Assembly: GCA_017538105.1 (NCBI GenBank) | Contig: JAFYJN010000040.1 | Coordinates: forward strand, 1 to 64,000 | Origin: Prevotella sp. | Lineage (GTDB): Bacteria > Bacteroidota > Bacteroidia > Bacteroidales > Bacteroidaceae | Length of the DNA stretch: 64,000 bases | Direction of reading: 5' to 3' | Part shown: one piece after another, positions 16,923 through 24,893 of the stretch | Position numbering within the stretch: position 1 is the stretch's first letter | Layout: each line of letters starts with the position of its first letter | Program-made: the position numbers and the translations under genes | Notes under the pieces: generated by a model | What the model was told of the DNA's origin: nothing | Database searches by the model: none | Seen by the model: the letters and a program-made list of their open reading frames with translations, nothing else

Positions 16923-18380
16923 TCAGAAGTTGTATTTACGTTTTAAGACATTGTTGATGGCCGTTTCATGAACGGTGATGAAGAAGTTGTAGGCATCCAG
17001 TCCTTTTATTTTTTTCATCGACACGTCGGAAATTTCCGTATCTATAGCAGGGAACCCTTGCAGGTTTTTCCCCAGCCATTTTTCAATCACCGATGTTTTC
17101 TTGGGATGGATGTGGTTGACCGTATCGAAGATGTCCGCTTCAGCCGGATAAAGCTCAAAAGGTTGGAAAGAGCGTTGGTTGTCCGACATTTCCTTGAGCC
17201 AATGGGCCCTGTATTCATCAAGGAATTGTCCTATGTCGATGAAGAACGGGTCGGAGAACGACACCCCCTTCATCTGTTGTGTCTTCGTCCAAGCATATTT
17301 CTTGGTATCCTGGAAATGTTCAAGATAGAATCTGGCAAAGATGAAGAAACTCACCATTTCCTTTCCCATGACAGCGAATGTGGCCGGTCCAAGGTCAGGC
17401 AGTGTGATGGGGTTGAGGTCTTCCCGCACGGCAAATTCGCGAAACGACGTATGCCCTTTCGTTTGATGTCGTATGTCAGACCTTGCGAAATCGACGATAC
17501 CCAATGCCGCCGCCATCTCCACGAAGTGTGCATTGTTTTTCTGTTCCGTTGCCCCTTCGACGTTGTTATATCTGTTTTTGATGACGTCGCACATATAATA
17601 GAGAGCATCGACATCAAGGTTACCGATATAATATTTCAATGCCGCTTTTGTTTTCGACATGAACGTTTCCATTTTTATTTGGCTTTCCTTGTCGTCCTTT
17701 AGTCCAAAATAAGGCAGCACGGTTACCGCCCCTATGGGAGCGTGGGCAATAGCCGCCGAATTGGGCATATCGAGAGACTCCGCCTCGCGCATTGTCTTCT
17801 GCAACAAAGGGAATCCCGCAGCCCCTGTCCCTCCGAAAATACTGGAGATGATGAAGATGCGGTCGCCTGTTTGGAAGTGCTGCATCAGTTCGATTAGCGA
17901 CTTGGTGTTTTGCGGGTCGTTGAGCACGATGGATCCCATGTTCGGGTTCCCCTTGAAGCCAACATCAAGCGGAGTCTGGAGATTCTGGTCGGAGAAAAGC
18001 AGCGAAAGCAGTGCCTGATTGGGGTCGGGCTGTCCTTCCGTAGTAAAACGATTGAAGGCGATATAGTCGGAGAACTTCATGTTCGCCACATTATTGAGAT
18101 GCAGTCGGAAGTTCGTGCCCATATCATCAATATCGACATGGAAATATCCCTTTTTCTCTGGTCTATTGTCGAACCGGAGGTGCTGTCTTATCTTCCGATA
18201 GAGCTGCATGATGCCTATGGTGCGGCTTAAGTCGCCATTAGAACTGTCCGGGTCGATGATTACCGGCACCACGGTATCGATGTCATTTCCCAGGGAAACG
18301 CCGGAGGCTAGCAGCATGGTAAGTGAACGCAGCACCCTTGCCCCCGTCCCTCCAATGCCATAGATATATAATTTACTCAT
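16923..18380 (-). CDS. Tubulin/FtsZ-like GTPase (Tubulin_2-like)
   Basis: A 485-residue protein with two hallmarks of the tubulin fold: a glycine-rich N-terminal loop YIYGIGGTGARVLRS (residues 6-19) and the tubulin signature-like loop FGGTGAAGFP (residues 182-191). It differs from cell-division FtsZ in length and in the rest of the sequence, so it belongs with tubulin-like proteins of unknown role (Pfam Tubulin_2 type). It has no signal or membrane segment. In the operon it sits between the small membrane protein (26 bp upstream) and the actin-like giant (7 bp downstream). The predicted activity is GTP-dependent assembly or switching; substrate and partners are inferred from context. Confidence 0.78.
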   Translation of the reverse strand: MSKLYIYGIGGTGARVLRSLTMLLASGVSLGNDIDTVVPVIIDPDSSNGDLSRTIGIMQLYRKIRQHLRFDNRPEKKGYFHVDIDDMGTNFRLHLNNVANMKFSDYIAFNRFTTEGQPDPNQALLSLLFSDQNLQTPLDVGFKGNPNMGSIVLNDPQNTKSLIELMQHFQTGDRIFIISSIFGGTGAAGFPLLQKTMREAESLDMPNSAAIAHAPIGAVTVLPYFGLKDDKESQIKMETFMSKTKAALKYYIGNLDVDALYYMCDVIKNRYNNVEGATEQKNNAHFVEMAAALGIVDFARSDIRHQTKGHTSFREFAVREDLNPITLPDLGPATFAVMGKEMVSFFIFARFYLEHFQDTKKYAWTKTQQMKGVSFSDPFFIDIGQFLDEYRAHWLKEMSDNQRSFQPFELYPAEADIFDTVNHIHPKKTSVIEKWLGKNLQGFPAIDTEISDVSMKKIKGLDAYNFFITVHETAINNVLKRKYNF

Positions 18381-18406
18381 TATCGGTAGCTATTGTTATA
18401 GTAGAA

Positions 18407-18823
18407 TCAGAACGGAATGTTACGACACCGGCTGCTGAACGATTTGAATATGATGGAGAATACGGCGAAGAATACCGCCGCCCACGCGAAGACAATGACT
18501 CCGAAGGTCACATAGTCCTCGGCACCGATATCGGCATCGTGAATATTCTGCATGAAGATATATCCATGCAGTTTTGTCCTTGCTATGAGAAGTGAAATAA
18601 CAGTAGATGCGACAGCTGTCAGTCCCCCAATCATCACCCATTTACTGTTTTTAGCGAGCAATATATGGTCGAGGATGATGTAATAGACGAATGCCACGGC
18701 CACAGGCAGCAGCAATGTCACGTAAAAAACCGAGCCGTATACATCGGCTTGGTACATATACTTTGAAAAATCGCCTAAATAGGCACCTCCGAAGAGTTCG
18801 AATATATCTGTTGTAAAATCCAT
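18407..18823 (-). CDS. Small multi-pass membrane protein of the cassette
   Basis: 138 residues with three clear hydrophobic helices: VFYVTLLLPVAVAFVYYIIL (about 31-50), a second at about 60-80 (WVMIGGLTAVASTVISLLIA) and a third at about 103-123 (VTFGVIVFAWAAVFFAVFSI). No domain recognised. It starts 31 bp after the vWA-like gene and ends 27 bp before the tubulin-like gene; it is probably the membrane anchor or channel part of the same machine. Confidence 0.75.
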   Translation of the reverse strand: MDFTTDIFELFGGAYLGDFSKYMYQADVYGSVFYVTLLLPVAVAFVYYIILDHILLAKNSKWVMIGGLTAVASTVISLLIARTKLHGYIFMQNIHDADIGAEDYVTFGVIVFAWAAVFFAVFSIIFKSFSSRCRNIPF

Positions 18824-18853
18824 CTGTTAGGGAATTGGGGAAAAAATCAGTTT

Positions 18854-20155
18854 TCAATCGTAGTGAGCGACTCGAATTTTAAGCCGGAAAATGTCTTTAT
18901 CGTTACCGCCTTTCACGTTGTGGAACGCTCCGAAGATGCCTTCCACCATTTCATATAGCGCATACGATTTTGTTGGTGGCGGATACCCCATGAGGTGTTT
19001 ATTGTAGCTGCAATCACTCACCCACTGTGGTATGCGGTTTTTGAGCACCAGCGTTATCTCCGGGGCGTAGCTGTCATTTCCCGTACCTATCTGGACGCAG
19101 ATTGGCCTACGGAAGAAATCACATTCCGTGAATTTTGACTTGTCGTTGATATCGATAAGTCGGTATTGAGACGGCAACACCTCATAATTGGCAGAATCGA
19201 GCACATATTCCCTGTCGGCGAATAGCTGTTCGACACCCAATCCCACGGCGAACCTCAAGGATGTAGCCTCTTGGTCAGTAGTGAAGTTATGTATGTTCAG
19301 GCCGTCATGTTCCGGTTGTATGCGCAGAGCATTGGTAAATCCCGAAGTGAACACCCTTGCCGTTTGGTTGTCAAGGTCCCATGTCTTTTCCGATGACAAC
19401 ATGTACTTATGTTTCAGCCCAGGCATTCCCGTTGCAGTATTTTCAAGTTCGAGGTGTGCATTCAAGTCAGCCAATCTGTCTTTGTCGCCCATAAAAATGA
19501 TGTAATAGGGTCGTTTCCCATAGTATGGCATACCTATGTTTCCTTCATAGTGCGTCCCTTGGAACATCGACTCCATCTGAAGGATAATCACGCCAAATTC
19601 CTTTTTATTGTCTTGCGCCCTTTTTATGGCTTTCATAAACGTGCCCGTTGTTGCGCTTGAAGCCCCTGACAACAAATTGCCCACATTATCGACATCATAG
19701 ACGCAGTCGCTGACAAGCACACTGACCGTATCGCCATTTGTACGGTCAAGGATGACTTTGAAAATTTTGTTGAGGTCAGTGTTTCCCGTATGTCCCACTT
19801 TCATGCTTGTGGTATTCAAATGAAGCACGAAATTATTTAGGTCCTGGCATATTGGCGCGTCATATATTTGGTCGTTTACGAAGAAAAGTTTCGTGTCATC
19901 GTAATATCCATCCGCTTTAGCCAGAAGATGCCCAAGTGCATTTTTGAATTGAGTATTGAGTGTTACGAATCCGTCCATAGAACCCGAGTTCTCCATGTAT
20001 ATACGCACAATAGGACTTCCCGCCACCATCTGTGCGGTGTCGGGAGGGAGGAAATGTCCATCGGTGGCCCTTCTGTCAGACTTATGTCCAATGAGATAAA
20101 GCGCCAATCCCACGACTACTATCATGAGCAGGAGTGCCCAAGACTTACGTTGCAT
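18854..20155 (-). CDS. Membrane-anchored vWA-like protein with atypical metal site
   Basis: 433 residues. One N-terminal transmembrane helix (WALLLMIVVVGLALYLIGH) puts the rest outside the cytoplasm. From residue 50 it resembles a von Willebrand A domain: RIYMENSGSMDGF replaces the usual DxSxS metal site (Asp is absent, Glu-Asn precede Ser-Gly-Ser), GHTGNTDLNKIF could supply the Thr, and VSVLVSDCVYDVD the second Asp. The C-terminal half (about 300-433) is of unknown type. First gene of the five-gene operon, with a consensus promoter 26 bp upstream of its ATG. Periplasmic adhesive or sensor role is inference. Confidence 0.72.
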   Translation of the reverse strand: MQRKSWALLLMIVVVGLALYLIGHKSDRRATDGHFLPPDTAQMVAGSPIVRIYMENSGSMDGFVTLNTQFKNALGHLLAKADGYYDDTKLFFVNDQIYDAPICQDLNNFVLHLNTTSMKVGHTGNTDLNKIFKVILDRTNGDTVSVLVSDCVYDVDNVGNLLSGASSATTGTFMKAIKRAQDNKKEFGVIILQMESMFQGTHYEGNIGMPYYGKRPYYIIFMGDKDRLADLNAHLELENTATGMPGLKHKYMLSSEKTWDLDNQTARVFTSGFTNALRIQPEHDGLNIHNFTTDQEATSLRFAVGLGVEQLFADREYVLDSANYEVLPSQYRLIDINDKSKFTECDFFRRPICVQIGTGNDSYAPEITLVLKNRIPQWVSDCSYNKHLMGYPPPTKSYALYEMVEGIFGAFHNVKGGNDKDIFRLKIRVAHYD

Positions 20156-20180
20156 GTGTTAAATAATTGTTCGAACGGTG

Positions 20181-20212
20181 CAAATATACGCAAAAAAAAT
20201 GAATTGCCCAAA
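20181..20212 (-). promoter_or_regulatory. Promoter of the vWA/tubulin/actin cassette
   Basis: On the minus strand TTTG (20209-20212), 20 bp, TATATTTG (20181-20188): full consensus. It ends 25 bp before the ATG at 20155 and separates the cassette from the TonB receptor gene upstream, which has its own terminator. Confidence 0.82.
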
Positions 20213-20251
20213 AAAGGAGGGTGGAATTATGAGCGGTAAGGGATGAGCGAA

Positions 20252-20276
20252 GAAAAGCCACGGCAGAGCCATGGCT
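20252..20276 (-). terminator. Terminator of the TonB-dependent receptor gene
   Basis: Minus strand stem AGCCATGGC/GCCGTGGCT, loop TCT, followed by TTTTCTTC, 44 bp after the receptor stop codon. Confidence 0.7.
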
Positions 20277-20319
20277 TACGATAAAGAGGAGTGGGATAAG
20301 TGGCAGCGATGATAAAGGT

Positions 20320-22743
20320 TTAGAAATGGAGGCGTACGTCAACACCCATTTGGAACGGATTTCCCCTTTGGGTAAAGAAATACGTTTCACCTGAAGCCGC
20401 AGAAGGTACGGCGAATGTGGCATAATGCGTGTCGGTGATATTTCGCACCCAGAGACTTACCGCCATTTTGCCTAAATCAGCGTCTGCATGCGCTCCCAGT
20501 AAAGCATAGAATTTTTGTGAGCATGTATTGGCCTCATCCCAATATGTTTTCCCTTGTCCGTTGACATTGGCACCGAAGGTCAGCGCTTTAAAGGTGCCGG
20601 CAACGAAAGGAACGGTATAATCCACAGACGCGTTGAATGTATGTTCAGGCACGTAAGGCACTCTGTTGCCCTTATAGTCGATGAGCTGAGTCGTGCCACC
20701 AATTGTCTGTTCATCATTGTATTCCTTGAACACAGCATGCGTATAGCCATAATTGAGAGACCACGCCAGTCGGTCGTTAAACGCGCTTCCTCTCATTGAA
20801 GCCTCCACACCACAACTATAACTCTCTCCTGCATTGACCATCCTTCGTCCGAAGCCATAGTTACCCGCCATGACCGACAACTGTAGATTTTTCACCTGCA
20901 TGTAATATGCACTCATGTCGAAGTGCAGACTGTTGTCGAAGAGGTTGAGATGAGCCCCAGTCTCATAGTTCCAGCTCACCTCTGGTTTATAAACAATCGT
21001 CTGGCATATACGGTTATATGCATCATCGTCATGTTCCACGGTATAGTCGCCCCTCATGGCATCCTGTCGGTGAGCGTTCAATTCGGTTTGCAGAATGTCG
21101 GAGAACATTTGGATGTTGAATCCACCAGCACGGTAGCCCTTACTCACAGTAGCATAAATATTACTCTGATGGTCATCAACACGATATGTTAGCCCGAATT
21201 TTGGCAGCAGTTGGTTGAAAGAGTCGTGTTCTTTATGTTGAAGTACAGAAAGCATCGTATATGTCGCCTCCGTCCCCATCACGTTTGCCGCCATGGTCAT
21301 TTCCGCATTCGTGTTGTAGTTGATGTTCACCCGGTTAAAGTCATAGCGCAGACCCATCGTCGCCGTCAACCTATCCGTAAGGTCAAAAGTTGACTCGTGG
21401 AACAATCCAAAATTGAACTGTGGGGTGCGGAATAAGCCAGGCACCCTCATCGACACATTCATCGACACACCACCTGCCTTTTCAATGGCCGCCTGTGCCG
21501 CCATCTGTGCCGCCGCCTCTGGCATCCCCTGCTGTATCATTCTTTGTACCATGGAATTGACCATAGCATTATACATCGCCGTTTGGATGCCCTTGGCGAT
21601 TGGCGCGGTCATGGCCTCTCCGAAATACACGGGTGCCCACGTCTTTAACCATTGTTGTGATACGAATAGCCCCACCGTCCAATGGTACATCCCATTCCCG
21701 TTTCCTTTGAACACGAGTTCCTCAGAAAGTGCATTTTGGAACTGTCGTTGTTCAAGATGCATATAATCCTCAGGCAGATAATCTTGATCCATGAGCATAT
21801 AATCTTTGAGGTACTGGTACGATGATATAGAATAGACATCAAACCCTTTCCCTTGCCACTTCATGTTCAATGCCGTGTTGAAGATATTCCTGCGATAATT
21901 TCCTTGGTAGTTTGTGGAAGGACTTGCAACATGTCCGTCATCCTGATTGAGGATGCCATAAGGGAATCCGTTTTGTCGAACAAATTGATAATCGGCGATA
22001 AAATCGAGGTTCAATCGGCTCGAAGGATTCAGGATAAGCCTCAATTTTGCTCCAGCTTCGTTTGTCTTGTCAGCCCTCTCTCCGTTAAACTGGTTGCGGA
22101 AGAACCCATTCTGTCCTTGATAAAAGCCTCCGACGGAGAAAGCCATTTTGTCTGATAGCCGCTCATAATGCGCCACTTCAACATTTCTGTAGAAATGTGT
22201 AGCCCAACTTAGGTTTACATCTGTGCCTTGGTATTTATATGGATTCTTTGAATAGACACGCACCAATCCCCCCTCCGTGTTTTGTCCGTAAAGAGTGCCT
22301 TGTGGACCTCGCATGACATCCACCCTTTCCACCTCATACAAGTGAGTGTTGAACGCCCCTTTCGAGAGCAGTGGCATACCATCGACATAAATACCCACAG
22401 CAGGGTTATCCACCCGTGACCCGATGCCACGAATGTACATTGACGACGTTAATCGCGCCCCATATTGTGGCATAATGAAAGAAGGGACATAAGAAGACAA
22501 TTCACGTAAGTCGGTCACTTTCAGTCTCTGCATATCCGTTTTTGAGAACATCGACGAGCTGACAGGCTGTTTCCTGAGTTGGTAAGCCTCTTTGGGTTGT
22601 GATATGATAAACACCTCATCGAGATCGTGAACCCTGGAACTGTCGACATATACGATATCGTCGCCAGGATTGTTTTCATTGGCAGCCATCGAAGTCGTGA
22701 CTATGGCAAGTGACGCCATCAAGAAGAACGTTTTTGCAAACAT
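20320..22743 (-). CDS. TonB-dependent outer-membrane receptor
   Basis: About 807 residues from ATG 22743. Signal peptide MFAKTFFLMASLAIVTTSMA, then a plug domain with SSMYIRGIGSR, YVDGMPLL and VERVDVMRGPQGTLYG, and a 22-strand-type barrel ending in MGVDVRLHF. It lacks the N-terminal carboxypeptidase-regulatory domain of SusC-like transporters, so it resembles FecA/siderophore or cofactor receptors. The insert with Ala/Gln/Met-rich helix around residues 360-410 is unusual. It is divergent from the cobalamin riboswitch transcript; whether it carries B12, iron chelate or something else is not shown. No SusD partner. Confidence 0.88.
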   Translation of the reverse strand: MFAKTFFLMASLAIVTTSMAANENNPGDDIVYVDSSRVHDLDEVFIISQPKEAYQLRKQPVSSSMFSKTDMQRLKVTDLRELSSYVPSFIMPQYGARLTSSMYIRGIGSRVDNPAVGIYVDGMPLLSKGAFNTHLYEVERVDVMRGPQGTLYGQNTEGGLVRVYSKNPYKYQGTDVNLSWATHFYRNVEVAHYERLSDKMAFSVGGFYQGQNGFFRNQFNGERADKTNEAGAKLRLILNPSSRLNLDFIADYQFVRQNGFPYGILNQDDGHVASPSTNYQGNYRRNIFNTALNMKWQGKGFDVYSISSYQYLKDYMLMDQDYLPEDYMHLEQRQFQNALSEELVFKGNGNGMYHWTVGLFVSQQWLKTWAPVYFGEAMTAPIAKGIQTAMYNAMVNSMVQRMIQQGMPEAAAQMAAQAAIEKAGGVSMNVSMRVPGLFRTPQFNFGLFHESTFDLTDRLTATMGLRYDFNRVNINYNTNAEMTMAANVMGTEATYTMLSVLQHKEHDSFNQLLPKFGLTYRVDDHQSNIYATVSKGYRAGGFNIQMFSDILQTELNAHRQDAMRGDYTVEHDDDAYNRICQTIVYKPEVSWNYETGAHLNLFDNSLHFDMSAYYMQVKNLQLSVMAGNYGFGRRMVNAGESYSCGVEASMRGSAFNDRLAWSLNYGYTHAVFKEYNDEQTIGGTTQLIDYKGNRVPYVPEHTFNASVDYTVPFVAGTFKALTFGANVNGQGKTYWDEANTCSQKFYALLGAHADADLGKMAVSLWVRNITDTHYATFAVPSAASGETYFFTQRGNPFQMGVDVRLHF

Positions 22744-22768
22744 TGTATTTTCAAGGAAAAAATTTTTG

Positions 22769-22800
22769 CAAAAATACGAAGAATGTGGCGTTCCCACAAT
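22769..22800 (-). promoter_or_regulatory. Promoter of the TonB-dependent receptor gene
   Basis: Minus strand TATTTTTG (22769-22776), preceded at 20 bp by ATTG (22797-22800), one base off the -33 consensus. It ends 25 bp before the ATG. Confidence 0.6.
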
Positions 22801-22896
22801 CCTTATTTGTTAGGATTTACATGGGAACTTTTTGCCTCATTCATTTGAAGAATAAAAAAACTTAACCCAAATGGACTGGCAATTCATATTTTTTTA

Positions 22897-22904
22897 TAAT
22901 TTTG
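22897..22904 (+). promoter_or_regulatory. -7 box TAATTTTG upstream of the cobalamin riboswitch
   Basis: TAnnTTTG match 17 bp before the riboswitch P1 stem; the -33 partner is unclear. Confidence 0.55.
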
Positions 22905-22920
22905 CAACTGAAATAACTCA

Positions 22921-23126
22921 ACGCGATTGGTTCACCACTTTGGTGATTAAAAGGGAACCGGGTGAGAATCCCGGACAGTCCCGCTGCTGTGAGTTGTCTT
23001 TAGTATGCCGCCAACAACAGGCCACTGGCATTGTCCGGGAAGGCGTTGGCGAGCTAGGCAACGAAGTCAGAAGACCTGCCATCGCGCACCCCTTCCGCCA
23101 CGATGCATGGCTTGGGGTTAAGCCAT
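22921..23126 (+). promoter_or_regulatory. Cobalamin riboswitch with start-codon-proximal hairpin
   Basis: Conserved parts in order: GGTGATTAAAAGGGAAC, GGTGAGAATCCCGGACAGTC, CCGCTGCTGTG, the B12 box GCCACTGGC and GAAGTCAGAAGACCTGCC. P1 pairs CGCGAT (22922-22927) with ATCGCG (23081-23086). Behind it is a hairpin ATGGCTT/AAGCCAT (23107-23126) ending 4 bp before an ATG, so control is probably at translation initiation of the downstream ORF. Such riboswitches lower expression when adenosyl- or related cobalamin is plentiful. The aptamer identification is very strong; the expression platform is inferred. Confidence 0.93.
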
Positions 23127-23130
23127 TTAA

Positions 23131-23229
23131 ATGAAGAGAAGGCAGACTGTGTTCCTTCTGTGCTTTTTGCCATTGTTGGCATGGGCACGAAGCAATCCGT
23201 TGTCAGCCCTTATTTCTCGACAACATTAG
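23131..23229 (+). CDS. Short signal-peptide-like ORF under riboswitch control
   Basis: A 32-codon ORF starting 4 bp after the riboswitch hairpin: MKRRQTVFLLCFLPLLAWAR followed by 12 residues and TAG. It looks like an intact signal peptide with almost no mature protein. It may be the remaining 5' end of a lost B12 transport gene (BtuB-like receptors begin this way) or a translated leader. There is no frameshift seen that would restore a longer protein before 23285. Whether it is expressed is unknown. Confidence 0.45.
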   Translation: MKRRQTVFLLCFLPLLAWARSNPLSALISRQH

Positions 23230-23284
23230 ATTTCGTGCGCATATACTGTGCCGACATACTATTCATTCTAAAATATTACTGACT

Positions 23285-24823
23285 ATGAGAAAAATTTACA
23301 TCACGTGTATCACCGCACTTTTCTTTGCCTGTACTTGTATGGCAGACAACGTGGTGACGTTCGAAGAGTTTGAAGTCAACACCGATGGATATCAAAATGA
23401 CTTCGGCGAAGATGGCTACTTCGAATCTGGCGGTTTCACCTTCTACTGCAACTACTTCCCCGAATGGTCTTATTGGTCTGGGTTTGCCGTATCGAACCGC
23501 ACCGAGACCTCCTTTGCGTCATTGACTCCCGACCAGTTCAACTGTTGCGTGGGCCATGGCGCCAACGGCTCCGAGAAATACTGTGTGGCCTATCCCCAAG
23601 GCGAGTTGATTGAAGTCGACGCTGTTGGTGGTCAAGAAATATCCGGTATGTATGTCACCAATGAGGCATGGGTGGTGGACGCCATCCTCAACGGAGACGG
23701 CATGACCCCTGGAGCCTTTACAACTGGTGACTACCTCATCCTGAAAATCATCGGCAATCACGCCGATGACACTTCCGACATCATTGAGTTCTATCTTGCA
23801 GACTACCGCTCGGAAAACGAAGCCGACCATTACTATGTCAATGATTGGCAGTGGGTGGACCTCAGCGCATTGGGAAAGGTTGAGTCGCTCACTTTCAGAA
23901 TGGAGAGTTCGCGCAACAACGACTGGGGTATGACCACCCCCGGTTACTTCTGCATCGACGACTTCAATGGCATCGCTCCTTCAGCCGAGAACAGTGTGGC
24001 CACATTCGAGGAGATAGCACTCGAGGCAGACAGTTATTATAATGGTGCCGGCGTGGAAGGCGAGTCCATTATCGATGGGTGGGGCTCACAGGTGACCAAA
24101 TCTTATTTCACCAGTGGTGACTACCGTTTCACCACTATCTACAACCCCTCCTATGGCTCGTGGTCAGGTTTCAGTGTTTCCAACACTACCTCCTCCACCT
24201 ATTCGGATTGGTCCACAGACCAGTACAACAATTGCATCGGTCACGGTTATGGCGGCACGGGGAATTTCGCCGTGGTTTATCCTTCTACCCTTGGAGAGAC
24301 GGTCGAGCCTATCAGCGGACCTAAAGTGGTGAGTGGTATGTATGTCACCAACTCCGCCTGGAACGTCTATGCCTACACCGTAAGTGACGGCATGACCCCT
24401 GGCTCTTTCACCACTGGTGACTGGTGCAAACTCACCATTACTGGCACACACGCCGACGGCACCACCGCCACTGTTGATACATATCTTGCCGATTACCGCT
24501 CTACCAACGAGGCAGACCATTATTATCTTAATGACTGGCAGTGGGTGGACTTAACCCCACTGGGCGAGGTGACCCAAATAACATTTACCATCAGTAGTTC
24601 ACGCAACAACGACTGGGGCATGACCACTCCAGGTTACTTCTGCATGGACAACCTTGGAGGTGAGCCAGATGGAACGACAAACATCCAACGTACCAGCTCC
24701 ACCGCCACAAGTGTGGAAGTCGCCCGCTACACCATCGATGGCAAAGCCATCAGCGCTCCCCAACGTGGCATCAATATCGTAAGGATGAGCGACGGCACCA
24801 TCTTCAAAGAGGTGGTTCGATAA
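23285..24823 (+). CDS. Secreted protein with two tandem DUF4465 domains
   Basis: 512 residues. Signal peptide MRKIYITCITALFFACTCMA. Two homologous halves (about 24-232 and 235-455) share VTFEEF/ATFEEI starts, GMTPGAFTTGD/GMTPGSFTTGD, YLADYRS-NEADHYY, NDWQWVDL and SSRNNDWGMTTPGYFC, diagnostic of DUF4465. The end, YTIDGKAISAPQRGINIV..., is a short sorting-type tail seen in other secreted proteins of this window. It is the first full-length gene behind the cobalamin riboswitch, so a role in B12 capture at the cell surface is likely; my recollection that DUF4465 genes recur in Bacteroidetes B12 loci was not checked. A duplicated domain within one protein is notable. Confidence 0.85.
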   Translation: MRKIYITCITALFFACTCMADNVVTFEEFEVNTDGYQNDFGEDGYFESGGFTFYCNYFPEWSYWSGFAVSNRTETSFASLTPDQFNCCVGHGANGSEKYCVAYPQGELIEVDAVGGQEISGMYVTNEAWVVDAILNGDGMTPGAFTTGDYLILKIIGNHADDTSDIIEFYLADYRSENEADHYYVNDWQWVDLSALGKVESLTFRMESSRNNDWGMTTPGYFCIDDFNGIAPSAENSVATFEEIALEADSYYNGAGVEGESIIDGWGSQVTKSYFTSGDYRFTTIYNPSYGSWSGFSVSNTTSSTYSDWSTDQYNNCIGHGYGGTGNFAVVYPSTLGETVEPISGPKVVSGMYVTNSAWNVYAYTVSDGMTPGSFTTGDWCKLTITGTHADGTTATVDTYLADYRSTNEADHYYLNDWQWVDLTPLGEVTQITFTISSSRNNDWGMTTPGYFCMDNLGGEPDGTTNIQRTSSTATSVEVARYTIDGKAISAPQRGINIVRMSDGTIFKEVVR

Positions 24824-24838
24824 CCCATTTCACACATC

Positions 24839-24884
24839 AAACAAGAAACGTGGGTCTTTTATATGAGACTCACGTTTCTTGTTT
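24839..24884. terminator. Bidirectional terminator after DUF4465 gene
   Basis: 14-bp perfect stem AAACAAGAAACGTG/CACGTTTCTTGTTT with a loop that can pair further (TCT/AGA). It lies between convergent genes. Confidence 0.8.
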
Positions 24885-24893
24885 GTCGACCAT

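Noticed and set aside
16923-18380. Cell-division FtsZ
   Set aside because: Length, signature loop (GGTGAAG instead of GGGTGTG) and operon context differ.
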